A stretch of DNA of 12,781 bases from an uncultured Clostridia bacterium (lineage in GTDB: Bacteria; Bacillota; Clostridia; TANB77; CAG-508). Below the pieces are notes generated by a model. It made no database searches, had not been told where the DNA came from, and was given only the letters and a program-made list of their open reading frames with translations. Below, one piece after another: positions 6,791 through 12,719 of this stretch. Within the stretch, counting starts at the first letter, position 1. Each line of letters begins with the position of its first letter. The stretch is from NCBI GenBank assembly GCA_947626705.1, contig CANQTJ010000037.1:1-12781 (forward strand), read 5' to 3'. Both the position numbers and the translations under genes were made by a program.

Positions 6791-7753
6791 ATGTTATCAA
6801 TAAAAGAAATGAGAAATAGATTACCAAAAGAATTTATGCAATTTTTATATAAAAAATATACACCTATAAAAGTAGACCAAATACTATTAGGAATGACAGA
6901 AAATAGATACACAACGCTAAGAGTAAATACACTAAAATATGATATACAAAATCTAATGAAATACTTTAAGGATAAAAACATTAAATTTGAAAGAGTTCCT
7001 TGGTATAAAGACGCACTTATTATAAAAAATGCAAATGAAAAGCAAATACAGAAACTAGAAATATATGAAAAAGGATATATATACATACAAAGTTTATCAA
7101 GTATGATACCACCATTAGTTTTAAATCCACAAATAGGAGAAAAGATATTAGATTTAACTGCTGCACCTGGAAGTAAGACAACAGAATTAGCATCATTAAT
7201 GAATAATAATGGATATATATTAGCGAATGAATTAGATAAAGTTAGATATGAAAGATTAATTTATAATATAAATAGACAAGGTGCGGAAATAGTAGAAACT
7301 GTAAATGAAAGAGGAGAAAAATTAGGTAACAAGTATCCTGAATTTTTTGATAAAGTATTATTAGATACACCATGTAGTGGAGAAGGTAGATTTATCGTAA
7401 GTAGTGTAGCAACTTACAGAGATTGGTCAACTAAAAAAGTTAAAGAGCTATCAAAGTTACAAAAAAAATTATTTGAAAGTGCTTATAAAGCTTTAAAACC
7501 AAATGGAACTATGGTATATTCGACATGTACACTAAATCTAGAAGAAAATGAATTTGTTTTAGATTGGGCGCTTAAAAATTTCAATTTAAAATTAGTTAAT
7601 ATAGAATTAGATATAAAAGATGCTCAAAACGGATTTAATGATAATCTAGATAAGTCAGTAAATAAGGCTATTAGAATATTACCATCAAAAGATACAGAAG
7701 GATTTTTTGTAGCAAAATTTGTAAAAAAAATTGGAGGAAAAAATGATATATGA
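6791..7753 (+). CDS. RNA m5C methyltransferase, NOL1/NOP2/Sun (RsmB/RsmF-like) family
   Basis: A cytosolic enzyme that uses S-adenosylmethionine to methylate C5 of cytosine in RNA, most likely rRNA. From the ATG at 6791 (GGAG seven bases upstream) it is 320 residues; an in-frame ATG at 6779 would add four. The SAM-binding motif ILDLTAAPGSKT is at about 119-130. Both catalytic cysteines are present: the release Cys in DTPCSGEG (Cys195) and the attacking Cys in YSTCTLN (Cys246). The N-terminal part (TLRVNTL, then the IYIQSLSSMIPPL block) matches the RNA-binding and substrate-positioning region. There is no NusB-like N-terminal domain as in RsmB and no C-terminal PUA-like extension as in long RsmF, so the exact target cytosine cannot be named. 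It overlaps rusA by 11 bases. Confidence 0.92.
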   Translation: MLSIKEMRNRLPKEFMQFLYKKYTPIKVDQILLGMTENRYTTLRVNTLKYDIQNLMKYFKDKNIKFERVPWYKDALIIKNANEKQIQKLEIYEKGYIYIQSLSSMIPPLVLNPQIGEKILDLTAAPGSKTTELASLMNNNGYILANELDKVRYERLIYNINRQGAEIVETVNERGEKLGNKYPEFFDKVLLDTPCSGEGRFIVSSVATYRDWSTKKVKELSKLQKKLFESAYKALKPNGTMVYSTCTLNLEENEFVLDWALKNFNLKLVNIELDIKDAQNGFNDNLDKSVNKAIRILPSKDTEGFFVAKFVKKIGGKNDI

Positions 7754-8153
7754 ATTTGAAGTGCCAGGAAAAGTAATAGGGAAGGGAAGACCAAGATTAA
7801 ATACATATACAGGAGCTGTATATACACCAACAAAAACAAAAGACTATGAAACATTAATTGAACAATATTTTTTATTAAAATATCCTAAATTTAAAATATT
7901 AGAAGGAAGATTAAAGGTAATCATTACAGCATATTTTTCAATACCTAAATCTGCAAAAAAAGTAGAAATAAATGAAATGCTAGAAAATAATATAAGTCCT
8001 ACTAAAAAGCCAGACATAGACAATATAGTAAAGGTAATATTAGATAGTATGAATAAATTTGCATTTAAAGATGATACACAAATTACTAAATTAGAAGTAG
8101 AAAAAAAGTATAGTTTAGAAGATAAGATATGTATAAAAATTGAGGAATATTAA
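7743..8153 (+). CDS. rusA: RusA-type Holliday junction endonuclease
   Basis: A 136-residue homologue of RusA, the Mg-dependent dimeric resolvase that cuts four-way DNA junctions. Family landmarks are all present: GKGRPR near the N-terminus (13-18), YTP (27-29), the acidic pair in KPDIDN (Asp91, Asp93), and VKVILDSMN leading to the third acidic site FKDD (Asp110/Asp111). The ATG at 7743 has GGAGG five bases upstream and lies inside the 3' end of the methyltransferase gene, so translation is probably coupled. An in-frame TTG at 7731 would destroy that SD and is rejected. RusA genes are often of phage origin, but no phage genes are near; here it is a chromosomal resident beside an RNA-modification gene. 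A stem-loop follows the stop. Confidence 0.92.
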   Translation: MIYEFEVPGKVIGKGRPRLNTYTGAVYTPTKTKDYETLIEQYFLLKYPKFKILEGRLKVIITAYFSIPKSAKKVEINEMLENNISPTKKPDIDNIVKVILDSMNKFAFKDDTQITKLEVEKKYSLEDKICIKIEEY

Positions 8154-8156
8154 CCT

Positions 8157-8218
8157 AAAAAACATATTTGTAATATAATATATCAATATTTTTAATTAAT
8201 TATACAAATATATTTTTT
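8157..8218 (+). terminator. AT-rich stem-loop after rusA, adjoining the next ribosome site
   Basis: A 16-bp stem with one mismatch (8157-8172 with 8203-8218, cores CATATTTGTA and TACAAATATA) and a 30-nt loop, ending in six T residues. It begins three bases after the rusA stop codon and ends directly against GGAGGT of the next gene, so it may terminate the operon and also influence translation of that gene. Confidence 0.5.
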
Positions 8219-8233
8219 GGAGGTAGCCTAAAA

Positions 8234-8728
8234 ATGAAACAATTATTATATAGTAGGCAAAAAGTATATGAATATGCAAAAAAATGGGCTTTTTCTAGAA
8301 ATCCTCAATATTATAATTTTGATAGTGTAGGTGGTGATTGTACAAGTTTTGTTTCACAATGCATATATGCAGGTGCTAATGTAATGAATTATTCAAAACA
8401 GAATGGTTGGTATTATATAAATGGAAATAATAAATCCCCCTCGTGGAGTGGTGTAGAATTTTTATATAATTTCCTTACAACAAATAAATTACAAGGACCT
8501 TATGGAATGGAAGTTAACCAAAATCAAATAGAAATTGGTGATATTGCTCAGCTTTCATTTGATGGAAAAAAATTTGCACATTCTTTAATTATAGTAAAAA
8601 TTGAAAATAAGTTAGATTTAGATAAAATTTATATAAGCTCACATACTTTTGATTCCTTTAATAAAAAAATTTCTGAGTATATTTTTCAGAAAATTAGATT
8701 TATCCATATAGATGGAGTAAGAAAATAA
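8234..8728 (+). CDS. Amidase_6 (NlpC/P60-like) domain protein
   Basis: A 164-residue protein of the Amidase_6 family (PF12671), a papain-like cysteine fold thought to act on amide bonds, probably in cell-wall or peptide substrates. The catalytic motif GGDCTSFVSQC is present (Cys36), with the histidine in KKFAHSLIIV (His116) and a further conserved ISSHTFD block (His137). The Tyr/Trp-rich segment between (NGWYYINGNN, SPSWSG) is typical. The protein is essentially only the catalytic domain: no signal peptide, no binding domain. It starts at the ATG ten bases after GGAGGT. The lack of an export signal leaves open whether it works inside the cell (for example in the sporulating mother cell) or leaves by another route. 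The substrate is unknown. Confidence 0.85.
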   Translation: MKQLLYSRQKVYEYAKKWAFSRNPQYYNFDSVGGDCTSFVSQCIYAGANVMNYSKQNGWYYINGNNKSPSWSGVEFLYNFLTTNKLQGPYGMEVNQNQIEIGDIAQLSFDGKKFAHSLIIVKIENKLDLDKIYISSHTFDSFNKKISEYIFQKIRFIHIDGVRK

Positions 8729-8790
8729 AAAGTAATATAGTACAAACATTGAGTATAAATATTAATAATTAAAAATAAAAGGAGAGATTT

Positions 8791-9156
8791 ATGAAAATTA
8801 TTAATATTAAAAAGAAAACTATATTTAAAATTAGTGGTGTAATTTTATTTGTAATGATAGTAGGAATATTTACAAATTCATTTAGTATGCAACACTATTA
8901 CAATGTAGGATTTACAACAGGATTAGTTACAGCAACTACACTAAACGTAAGAAGTGGACCAGGAACAAATTATGGAATAGTAAAAACAGTAAAAAAAGGT
9001 GAATATATAAGGGTATTCGCTGGAGTTGGAAATTGGTATATAGTGCAAGTTGAAGGAGATTATGTAGGAGCAGTAAGTCAACAATATGTAAAAGCAATTT
9101 ATCCAAATTCAAGTGGTTCAAGTTCAAATAATTCAAGTAGTGCTAGTCGGAAATAG
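8791..9156 (+). CDS. N-terminal half of the SH3-CAP protein (signal anchor and SH3b domain)
   Basis: 121 residues as read. The start is the ATG with AAGGAG about eight bases upstream. A basic N-terminus is followed by a hydrophobic segment (about 11-29, SGVILFVMIVGIF), either a signal peptide or an anchor. One bacterial SH3 (SH3_3) domain runs from about 43 to 103, with the signature TLNVRSGPGTNYGIV and the closing VGAVSQQYVKAI; such domains bind peptidoglycan. The last residues (SSGSSSNNSSSASRK) are the start of the linker, cut off by the frameshift. The terminal Arg codon is CGG, very rare in this AT-rich context, which supports an out-of-frame reading there. Confidence 0.75.
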   Translation: MKIINIKKKTIFKISGVILFVMIVGIFTNSFSMQHYYNVGFTTGLVTATTLNVRSGPGTNYGIVKTVKKGEYIRVFAGVGNWYIVQVEGDYVGAVSQQYVKAIYPNSSGSSSNNSSSASRK

Positions 9157-9562
9157 TTCATCTAATACAACTGCTACATTAAGCAATGACGAAAAAGAAG
9201 TTTTTGATTTAATAAATAAACAAAGGACGAATAATGGATTGGTAGCGCTAAAAATGGATTCAGAAGCACTAAATGTAGCAAGAATAAAAGCAAAAGATAT
9301 GGTAACCAATAATTATTTTGCGCATGAATCACCTATATATGGTTCACCATTTCAAATGTTAAATAGTTTTAAAGTAACATATAAAACAGCTGGAGAAAAT
9401 ATTGCAGGTAATTCAACGAACTCAGGAGCTGTTAATGCTTGGATGAATTCTTCTGGTCATAAAGCTAATATATTAAATAGTTCTTATAATTATACAGGAA
9501 TTGGAGTAGTAAGTAGTCCTAAATATGGCAAGATTTATGTTCAAATATTTTTAGGAAAATAA
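9149..9562 (+). CDS. C-terminal half of the SH3-CAP protein (CAP/SCP domain)
   Basis: About 137 residues in the +1 frame relative to the SH3 half, given here from the first codon after the shift (GGA, 9149). The CAP domain begins at LSNDEKEVFDLINKQRTNNG and shows the family's active-site set: His in NYFAHESP, Glu in TAGENIAG, and His in WMNSSGHKANIL, followed by YTGIGVV and a closing YVQIFLGK. This is the YkwD-type bacterial CAP family, secreted proteins of uncertain biochemical role linked to the envelope or spore germination in some species. There is no SD upstream, and neither frame start (GTG at 9113 or later) is plausible, so it would be translated only as a fusion with the SH3 half. Confidence 0.75.
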   Translation, partial: GNSSSNTTATLSNDEKEVFDLINKQRTNNGLVALKMDSEALNVARIKAKDMVTNNYFAHESPIYGSPFQMLNSFKVTYKTAGENIAGNSTNSGAVNAWMNSSGHKANILNSSYNYTGIGVVSSPKYGKIYVQIFLGK

Positions 9563-9591
9563 AAAAATAAATGACAAAATTAGAAAATATT

Positions 9592-9624
9592 AAAAGACAT
9601 AGATTATATTATTCTATGTTTTTT
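9592..9624 (+). terminator. Terminator after the SH3-CAP gene
   Basis: A 12-bp stem including one G-T pair (AAAAGACATAGA 9592-9603, TCTATGTTTTTT 9613-9624) with a 9-nt loop; the 3' arm ends in a run of six T residues. Confidence 0.7.
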
Positions 9625-9627
9625 GTG

Positions 9628-9655
9628 TTCCAATTTATTTTGAAATTCATATAAT
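9628..9655 (+). promoter_or_regulatory. Possible promoter for cysE
   Basis: TTCCAA (9628-9633), a 16-base spacer and a consensus TATAAT (9650-9655), about 80 bases before the cysE start. The -35 is poor. A short AAGCT/AGCTT hairpin lies just before the ribosome site. No T-box or S-box features could be recognised in the leader. Confidence 0.35.
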
Positions 9656-9734
9656 ATAAAAAGGTAAAAAAGAAAAGTAAAGTGTTAATTATTTTTCAAG
9701 CTATCTTTGAGCTTTAGAAAGGAAGGATAGAATT

Positions 9735-10265
9735 ATGAAAAATACCATAAAAAGATTATATGAAGATGCAAAAAATATTAAAGAAAAAGATCCTGCATGC
9801 AGAAATATATTAGAAGCAATAATTTTATATCCAGGATTTCATGCTATTTTATTCCATAGAATAGCACATTTTTTATATTGTAAAAAAATATATTTTTTAT
9901 CAAGATTAATATCACAAATAGCTAGACATATAACAGGAATAGAAATTCATCCAGGAGCAAAAATAGGAAAAAAATTATTTATAGACCATGGAATGGGAAT
10001 AGTAATAGGAGAAACAGCTACGATAGGAGATAATTGTACAATATATCATAATAGTACATTGGGAGGCACAGGCAAAGATAAATATAAAAGACATCCAGAT
10101 TTAGGAAATAATGTAATGGTTGGTTCAGGAGCAAAAATTTTAGGACCAATAAAAATTGGAAACAATGTAAAAATTGGTGCAAATAGTGTTGTATTAGAAA
10201 ATATACCTGATAATGCAACAGTAGTTGGAATTCCTGGAAAAATAGTAAAAAGTACTATACTGTAA
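9735..10265 (+). CDS. cysE: Serine O-acetyltransferase
   Basis: A 176-residue cytosolic enzyme that transfers acetyl from acetyl-CoA to L-serine, giving O-acetylserine for cysteine synthesis. It is the short bacterial form: a brief helical N-terminus with KEKDPA (Asp19, equivalent to the catalytic-region Asp of longer CysE), then the left-handed beta-helix of hexapeptide repeats (IEIHPGAKIG, IVIGETATIGD, VMVGSGAKILGPIKIG). The catalytic histidine is in FIDHGMGIVIGE (His85) and the second conserved histidine in KYKRHPDLG (His120). The start follows AAGGAAGG. No cysK partner is adjacent; the gene sits alone between two promoters. The C-terminus ends in Ile-Leu, short of the longer regulatory tail of the enterobacterial enzyme, so feedback and CysK binding may differ. 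Confidence 0.95.
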   Translation: MKNTIKRLYEDAKNIKEKDPACRNILEAIILYPGFHAILFHRIAHFLYCKKIYFLSRLISQIARHITGIEIHPGAKIGKKLFIDHGMGIVIGETATIGDNCTIYHNSTLGGTGKDKYKRHPDLGNNVMVGSGAKILGPIKIGNNVKIGANSVVLENIPDNATVVGIPGKIVKSTIL

Positions 10266-10279
10266 CAATTAATGTTACA
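10261..10279. repeat. Small inverted repeat at the cysE stop codon
   Basis: TGTAAC (10261-10266, including the TAA stop) and GTTACA (10274-10279) form a 6-bp stem with a 7-nt loop. No T-run follows, so it is at most a weak terminator or mRNA-end structure. Confidence 0.35.
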
Positions 10280-10342
10280 AAATAGTAGTATATTTAAAAC
10301 CAATGTCTGGTAATCAACTAAACTAAAAAATGATAAAAAAAC

Positions 10343-10371
10343 TTGTCAATTTAAATTAAAAATGATAGAAT
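10343..10371 (+). promoter_or_regulatory. Sigma-A-like promoter for the 10416 gene
   Basis: TTGTCA (10343-10348), a 17-base spacer, TAGAAT (10366-10371): one mismatch to consensus in each box. It lies about 45 bases before the start codon, which has a G-rich SD (AGGGGG, 10402-10407). Confidence 0.7.
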
Positions 10372-10415
10372 ATAAAACAAATGAGATATTAAGTGAAAAA
10401 TAGGGGGACTAAAAT

Positions 10416-12311
10416 ATGTATGAAAGAAGTGCCATAGTATTAGAAAGATATTTTAATGAAATTTTAGGAATTAACAAAAAAATAAACTTAAAAACAAATT
10501 ATAAAAATTTTAAAAATATCCTTGAAGAAACAGAAAAATATCAAATAATGATAAAAGAAGAAGACGAAATAATAAAAGCATTTGATGACACAGCAAATGA
10601 AATAAGAAATATACAACAAGAGCAAAAAAAAATATATAAAACTAATTTTAAATTAGAAGAAGAAAGAAATAAATTATTTGATAGTCTAGACGAAGAACCC
10701 ATTAATGTAGAAAAGAAATTAAAAAAAATTGAAGAAAATATAGAAAAAAATAATAAAAGATTAGAAGAACTAAGAGAAGAATTTATAAATTCTTTAACAA
10801 AATTTTTAGAAAAACAAGACGAAAGAAATAAATATTCAAGAAATAGAAGAACAGAAGAAAAAAATCATCTTGAAATAATTGAAAATACGAATAAAGATAT
10901 AAATGAAATAGACACTTCAATTATAAAAGATATAAAAAATTATATAAATACAGATAATGAGGTAACAAACAAGGATATTATAGAAATAATGATAAACAAT
11001 GGGAAAGATGAAAAAATCCCATTTAATGATAATGTTATAATAAAAGCAGTTGATGCAAGAAACAGTATTGCAAAAAAAGAAGCAGAATGTTACATATTAG
11101 TTTATGAAAGAATGAAAAAATTATTAGCAGAAACAAGTAATGATGAAGTAAAACTGGATAAATATAAAAAAATCTTAAGAGATGTAAGTGTAAAATTATC
11201 ATTTTTAAAAGCACAAAAATCATATATAGTAAGCTTTTTAGACAATGAAAGAATGACAGTAATAAATGGAGTTAAAGTACATAAACAATTAATGGAAGAT
11301 GCGTGTGAAAAATTTGAATTAGATATGGAACAATTTAACAATTTATATGAATTAATTTTAAGAGAAATATCTGGAAAAGCTTCAAAAAAAGCATACAAAG
11401 AGTTATATAATAAAGAATATTTAAAAAATATTGAAGATAAAGAAAAGAACTTTGAAAAACAAGTTAACAATATAAAAATAAATGCAGCAACAATTATAAA
11501 TTCTAATTATTGGAGAATAGAAGAAATAAAAAATATTTATGAAGTTTTTCAAAAAGAAGTGAGCGAAAAATTTGAAAAAGATTTATCAGAATTTAAATTA
11601 GAAGAACCAGAACAACTAGCAAATATTGAAGATAATATGGACAAGGTTGAAGATGAAATTTTCAAAGATGAATATGACGAATTAGAATATGAATATATAG
11701 ATGGATATGATAATAACGACGAAAATTATGAAGAAGATGAAGAATATGATTACGAGCAAGATGATGAAGTAGAATATGAAGAAGATTATGAAGAAAATGA
11801 CGAAGATGATTATGAACAAGATGATGAAGTAGAATACGAAGACGATTATGAGGAAAACGACGAAGAAGATTATGAACAAGATGATGAAGTAGAGTACGAA
11901 GACGATTATGAGGAAAACGATGAAGATGATTATGGACAAGATGATGAAGTAGAATATGAAGAAGATTATGAGGAAAATGACGAAGATGATTATGAGCAAG
12001 ATGATGGAATAGAATACGAAGACGATGGAATAAGATATGGGGATAGCAACGAAGATAGTGAAGAAGGATATGAAGAAAAAGATAATACATATACAGAATA
12101 TGATATTGACGGTAATGAAATAAATGAAAATAAAAAGTCAAAAAGTAGACAAACAAATACATCTAGTAATAAAAATGGTACTCAAAAAAGCAAAAATAAA
12201 GGTGGCAAACGCGTAAAACAAAATGGAAAATCAGAATCTACTAAAAAAGAAAAAGGTAAACACGCAAAAGAAAAATCAAAGGGGCTATTTAATAAACTTT
12301 TTAAAGATTAA
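10416..12311 (+). CDS. Coiled-coil protein with acidic 20-residue repeats and basic tail
   Basis: A 631-residue protein that I do not recognise. It has no signal peptide or membrane span. Residues about 45-160 are rich in Glu, Lys, Asn and Ile with heptad-like spacing (EEERNKLFDSLDEEP, KKLKKIEENIEKNNKRLEEL) and should form coiled coils. The middle (about 190-400) is helical and more globular, with a few aromatic residues. Residues about 405-570 are extremely acidic and include four copies plus a partial copy of a 20-residue repeat built on YEQDDEVEYE-D-DYEENDEDD. The last 60 residues are strongly basic and Ser/Asn-rich (KKSKSRQ, KGGKRVKQ, KEKGKHAKEKSKG), ending in GLFNKLFKD. The acid-then-base layout suggests an intrinsically disordered tail that can bind itself or a polyanion. 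It is monocistronic, with its own promoter and terminator. Confidence 0.85.
   Translation: MYERSAIVLERYFNEILGINKKINLKTNYKNFKNILEETEKYQIMIKEEDEIIKAFDDTANEIRNIQQEQKKIYKTNFKLEEERNKLFDSLDEEPINVEKKLKKIEENIEKNNKRLEELREEFINSLTKFLEKQDERNKYSRNRRTEEKNHLEIIENTNKDINEIDTSIIKDIKNYINTDNEVTNKDIIEIMINNGKDEKIPFNDNVIIKAVDARNSIAKKEAECYILVYERMKKLLAETSNDEVKLDKYKKILRDVSVKLSFLKAQKSYIVSFLDNERMTVINGVKVHKQLMEDACEKFELDMEQFNNLYELILREISGKASKKAYKELYNKEYLKNIEDKEKNFEKQVNNIKINAATIINSNYWRIEEIKNIYEVFQKEVSEKFEKDLSEFKLEEPEQLANIEDNMDKVEDEIFKDEYDELEYEYIDGYDNNDENYEEDEEYDYEQDDEVEYEEDYEENDEDDYEQDDEVEYEDDYEENDEEDYEQDDEVEYEDDYEENDEDDYGQDDEVEYEEDYEENDEDDYEQDDGIEYEDDGIRYGDSNEDSEEGYEEKDNTYTEYDIDGNEINENKKSKSRQTNTSSNKNGTQKSKNKGGKRVKQNGKSESTKKEKGKHAKEKSKGLFNKLFKD
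11751..12026 (+). repeat. 60-bp tandem repeat, four full copies and one partial
   Basis: Units at 11751, 11811, 11871 and 11931, with a partial copy from 11991, keep an exact 60-base period. Each starts TA(T/C)G(A/G)(A/G)CAAGATGATG and encodes 20 residues. Units differ mainly by third-position T/C and A/G changes and by D/E swaps, so amino-acid character is conserved while DNA has drifted. A degenerate acidic stretch lies just upstream (about 11640-11750). Confidence 0.9.
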
Positions 12312-12325
12312 ATATATATAAGTAA

Positions 12326-12358
12326 CACCAGCAATGGTTCATTGAACAATTGCTGGTG
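12326..12358 (+). terminator. Terminator hairpin after the coiled-coil gene
   Basis: A 15-bp stem with one mismatch (CACCAGCAATGGTTC 12326-12340, GAACAATTGCTGGTG 12344-12358) with a 3-nt loop, 14 bases after the stop codon, followed by CTTTG. It is the most GC-rich stem of the region. Confidence 0.75.
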
Positions 12359-12422
12359 CTTTGTAGTTTATGTATTTTAAGAATATACATTTTATAAAAT
12401 TTATTCTACAATATATTATATA

Positions 12423-12458
12423 AAAAACAGTTGAGAAATTTTGAGCTTAACTGTTTTT
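12423..12458. terminator. Second hairpin terminator, possibly bidirectional
   Basis: AAAAACAGTTGAG (12423-12435) pairs with CTTAACTGTTTTT (12446-12458), with one G-T pair and a 10-nt loop. A-run and T-run flank the stem on the two sides, so it could stop transcription in either direction. Confidence 0.7.
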
Positions 12459-12483
12459 ATTATATAAGGTTAAAAACTAAAAT

Positions 12484-12512
12484 TTGATTTTTTATGTAAA
12501 ATAATGTATAAT
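12484..12512 (+). promoter_or_regulatory. Promoter without a protein gene directly behind it
   Basis: TTGATT (12484-12489), a 17-base spacer holding TTTATGTAAA, and a consensus TATAAT (12507-12512). No open frame with an SD starts within the next 200 bases, so it probably drives a non-coding RNA or a long leader. Confidence 0.7.
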
Positions 12513-12518
12513 ATAAAG

Positions 12519-12632
12519 CGATATAAGTAGTCCTGCGTCGTTTATCCAGTTTTACTAATTAGTGAGAGGAGGGATTTCCTAAAATTTTTTGATTTAACAT
12601 ATAGGAAGGAAAATAAACAACGATAAAAGTGG
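12519..12632 (+). ncRNA. Candidate structured RNA (possibly 6S-like), maybe truncated
   Basis: This stretch starts about seven bases after a consensus -10 and contains no usable coding frame. Its base composition (GTCCTGCGTCG, GTGAGAGGAGGG) is richer in G and C than the surrounding spacer. A long-range stem joins CGTCGTTTAT (12536-12545) with ATAAACAACG (12613-12622), nine of ten paired, and can continue through CC with GG (12608-12609). The 5' pattern TAGTCCTG-x-GT-x-GTTT recalls from memory the 5' end of some Firmicutes 6S RNAs, but a 3' partner for TCCTG was not found. The 3' end is a guess, since mobile-element sequence appears to begin soon after. It could also be the leader of a lost gene. 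Confidence 0.35.
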
Positions 12633-12660
12633 TGTTAGAATAGATATATAGACACAAAAT

Positions 12661-12689
12661 TTTACGAATGAGCAAAAAGATGATATAAT
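12661..12689 (+). promoter_or_regulatory. Promoter of the transposase gene
   Basis: TTTACG (12661-12666), a 17-base spacer and a perfect TATAAT (12684-12689), 31 bases before the orfA start. An AAAGGAG ribosome site follows at about 12704-12710. Confidence 0.65.
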
Positions 12690-12719
12690 ATTATGTAAAA
12701 GTAAAAGGAGTGTTTATAT

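Larger units (their letters stand above)
8791..9562 (+). pseudogene. SH3-CAP secreted protein gene, broken by a one-base frameshift
   Basis: Two adjoining frames together encode one recognisable protein of about 256 residues: signal anchor, bacterial SH3 domain, Ser/Asn-rich linker, CAP (SCP/PR1, YkwD-like) domain. The upstream frame stops at TAG (9154-9156). The downstream frame has no SD of its own and its first residues (VVQVQIIQVV) are the linker read out of frame. If the C at 9148 is skipped, AGT-C-GGA becomes AGT-GGA and the linker continues Ser-Ala-Ser-Gly-Asn-Ser-Ser-Ser-Asn-Thr into the CAP domain. This fits a single inserted base, by mutation, sequencing error or a slippage site. 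Both halves keep all expected residues, so the break is recent or artificial. If real, only the SH3 half would be made and secreted. Confidence 0.8.

Noticed and set aside
6607..7086. Minus-strand open frame of about 159 codons across the terminators and the start of the methyltransferase gene
   Set aside because: It crosses two hairpin terminators and overlaps a recognised gene. Composition is Phe/Ser/Leu as expected for antisense of AT-rich sequence.
9113..9148. Independent start of the CAP frame at GTG 9113
   Set aside because: No ribosome site precedes it, and the first dozen residues are the Ser/Asn linker read out of frame. The CAP half is better explained as the continuation of the SH3 gene.
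9700..9734. Leader of cysE considered as a T-box or SAM riboswitch
   Set aside because: Only a 5-bp hairpin is visible. There is no T-box motif, specifier loop or terminator/antiterminator pair, and the leader is too short.
11751..12026. The regular 60-bp repeat considered as a CRISPR-like or satellite array
   Set aside because: It is contiguous without spacers and stays in frame within a single gene, so it is a coding tandem repeat.
11662..12162. Long open frames on the minus strand, rich in His, Leu and Arg or in Ile and Phe, opposite the acidic repeat
   Set aside because: They are the complement of the GAA/GAT-rich repeat. They have no SD, and their composition is fully explained by the + strand gene.
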